64,000 nt of DNA from Caldilineaceae bacterium (GTDB taxonomy: Bacteria > Chloroflexota > Anaerolineae > Caldilineales > Caldilineaceae), in contig JAJDXQ010000043.1 of assembly GCA_022823185.1 (NCBI GenBank), forward strand, positions 62,001 through 126,000, read 5' to 3'. Each line of letters begins with the position of its first letter. Positions within the stretch are counted from its first letter, which is position 1. Shown in pieces: positions 62,733 to 64,000 of the stretch. The notes under the pieces were generated by a model that did not search any database, was not told the DNA's origin, and saw only the letters and a program-made list of their open reading frames with translations. The translations under genes were made by a program, and so were the position numbers.

Positions 62733-63371
62733 TCACGATCTCCTGATCAACTGCGGATCGCTTTCAACCGAAAAGTACGCATCTCCGGCACAAGACTGGC
62801 AGAGGATCTTGCCATCCTGGAGGAGCTCGCGTTCGTTGATGATTTCTTCGCCGCAGCTTTCGCATTTGGCCCGTGCGCCGGCGCGACTGACGATGGCGGC
62901 GACCGGCTTCGTGAGCTTGACCCACTGGAATGAGAGCAGTTCTTCATCGGGCATGCGCTGGTATCCGTGGAGCATGGCGAAATAGCGGCGCGTCTGCTCT
63001 GGCGCGTAGTCATGGGCGCGCTGGCGTACGTCGAGTCGCGGCGCGACGCGGAGAGCGCGTTCGGTTTTGACGTCGACGAAGGTCGCGGCGATTTTGCCGT
63101 AGTCCTCGACGCGTAGTGTGCGCCGGCCTACGGAGACGCCGGCAACGGCCTCGACACCGTCGACGAAGCAGCCGTCGGTCTCCGAGATCACGAGGAGACG
63201 TTTGTCTGGGCGCGGCACTTCGAGGCTGAGGATGCGGGCGGCGGCGATGGCGCAGCGCGCCCCGAGCACCTGGCGGGGGCAGAGATGCCTGTGACGGGCC
63301 GCGGCCACTTCGAGGGCATCTGTCAGGGCTTGGGAGACGACCTGCGGTAAGGTGTCGATCGATGTCGTCAT
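62733..63371 (-). CDS. FmdE-family protein with C-terminal zinc ribbon
   Basis: 212 residues. The FmdE-type core is visible as AARHRHLCPRQVLGARCAIA near residue 24, ISETDGCFVDGVEAVAGVSVG near 62 and YGKIAATFVDVKTERALRV near 91, with Cys/His positions used for metal. The C-terminus has a four-Cys ribbon: CESCGEEI near residue 170 and CQSCAG near 191. Outside methanogens this family is uncharacterised and often linked to molybdenum/tungsten or formate enzymes. None is nearby. Confidence 0.82.
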   Translation of the reverse strand: MTTSIDTLPQVVSQALTDALEVAAARHRHLCPRQVLGARCAIAAARILSLEVPRPDKRLLVISETDGCFVDGVEAVAGVSVGRRTLRVEDYGKIAATFVDVKTERALRVAPRLDVRQRAHDYAPEQTRRYFAMLHGYQRMPDEELLSFQWVKLTKPVAAIVSRAGARAKCESCGEEIINERELLQDGKILCQSCAGDAYFSVESDPQLIRRS

Positions 63372-63911
63372 GGAGAGGACTCCTCTGTTGCGGCCGTCTT
63401 TCCTCGCGCATCGTTGATTTCAGGTATGCGTCGAAAGGTTGTGTACGCGGCCTCGCGGCCCCATTATACCACTCCTTTCAAATTGCTCTTTTGGTACGCA
63501 ACGAAGTGGGGGGCTTCCCAAAGAGGGGCGCGTTTTTGAGCACATTCCGGGGTCTTGTACCGAAACCTGAAGACTCTTTCTACCGAAAACGGCAGTGGAC
63601 AGAGCTGCGCTGGTCAGGGTTCAGTGGTCAGTCACTGCAGTGGCCCGTGTTTGGTGAAGTGTTGAGGCGCGGAGGTCGACGGATTGCGAACGGCGGGTGA
63701 TCCGCGAAGGGACGCGAAAGGGCGCGAAGTACGCAAACTGCAGCGGGTGGCGGTGGGGATGCGTCGCGGGCCTAACATACGAAGAATCGACGAGGAGGAC
63801 GCCCGCACGGGGCCCCCCCTACAGCCGTGTGATGGAAACTGTACACACGTCGGGACGACCTTTGGGGGGGTTACACGGCGGGGATGCGCCTTAGGAAGGA
63901 CATATCACACC
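63372..63911. repeat. repeat-rich intergenic spacer
   Basis: Contains CAGTGGACAGAGCTGCGCTG-type units at 63591-63644, CGCGAAG-x-GCGCGAAG at 63706-63730 and a diverged GGGGCCCCCCCTACAG copy at 63794-63826. No gene is supported. Confidence 0.55.
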
Positions 63912-64000
63912 ATGAGACATCCCCGCGCGCACTCGCTCACCAACACACAACCCCTCTGCAAGGGCGTCCGCAAAGACGGCTCCCCCTGTCAGGCAGAAGG
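63912..64000 (+). CDS. start of a small Cys-containing protein (cut by window end)
   Basis: 29 codons are visible, ending LCKGVRKDGSPCQAEG. A C-K-x3-K-x-G-x-P-C segment near the N-terminus is common in small zinc-finger-like proteins of environmental bacteria, in which two more Cys/His follow. AGGAAGGA lies 17 nt upstream, which is too far for a strong ribosome site, so the start is uncertain. Confidence 0.4.
   Translation, partial: MRHPRAHSLTNTQPLCKGVRKDGSPCQAE

Overview
The window looks like a chromosome segment of a high-GC, non-Proteobacterial bacterium. I read it as Chloroflexota (a Caldilinea/Anaerolineae-like lineage), by inference from gene content: a YprB-type exonuclease with TPRs, a secreted glycosidase ending in a VVLNG-type tail, many Gfo/Idh/MocA dehydrogenases, a CIRCE-controlled groESL operon, and frequent GTG/TTG starts with good Shine-Dalgarno sites. 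No 16S rRNA or other decisive marker is present.

Region by region. 1-2.6 kb: 5' part of recJ (minus) and a YprB-like 3'-5' exonuclease. 2.65-7.87 kb: a nested mobile region. An ISAs1-family element (2655-7874, 16-bp perfect inverted repeats) is split by a 3,959-bp IS1595/ISXO2-type transposon (3267-7225) with 24-bp terminal inverted repeats and an exact 8-bp target duplication (ATTGTTTT). Removing the insert and one duplication copy restores a 378-residue ISAs1 transposase frame. The inner element is AT-richer than its surroundings. It carries a perfect-consensus promoter for its transposase, several small passenger ORFs, a tRNA-like gene with an abnormal anticodon loop, a branched leader whose arm can pair with a Shine-Dalgarno sequence, and strong terminators. 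8.1-8.8 kb: a retropepsin-like protease pair with a probable frameshift.

9.2-18.5 kb: a eukaryote-like double-length phosphofructokinase, a methyltransferase, a low-molecular-weight phosphatase, a quinone oxidoreductase, an enolase-superfamily dehydratase, a SpoIIE/PP2C phosphatase, a small P-loop protein and two tandem DinB-family paralogues. 18.6-33.6 kb: a myo-inositol catabolic cluster (iolB, iolC, iolE, SDR, iolG-like, iolD, iolA, three further Gfo/Idh/MocA dehydrogenases). It is interrupted by an AAA-ATPase plus TOPRIM-like (DUF4276-like) pair between iolC and iolE, a decayed sugar-ABC ATPase remnant, and a Uma2 nuclease gene.

34-55 kb: a secreted GH-A-like glycosidase, MFS transporter, HpaI-type aldolase, sarcosine-oxidase-like flavoenzyme, purine nucleoside phosphorylase, and a tandem-GNAT gene preceded by its own promoter, a 21-residue leader peptide and an intrinsic terminator (a probable attenuator). 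Then proS, a CoA-binding protein, acyl-CoA ligase, tRNA-Leu(GAG), enolase, cysteine desulfurase, membrane and TPR proteins, and an SLC13-type permease. 55-64 kb: a short Rossmann protein, an NB-ARC-like ATPase with TPRs, groES-groEL under a perfect CIRCE operator, an AlbA_2-type protein, an FmdE-family protein with a zinc ribbon, and the start of one more gene. Several intergenic spacers carry dispersed low-complexity repeats.
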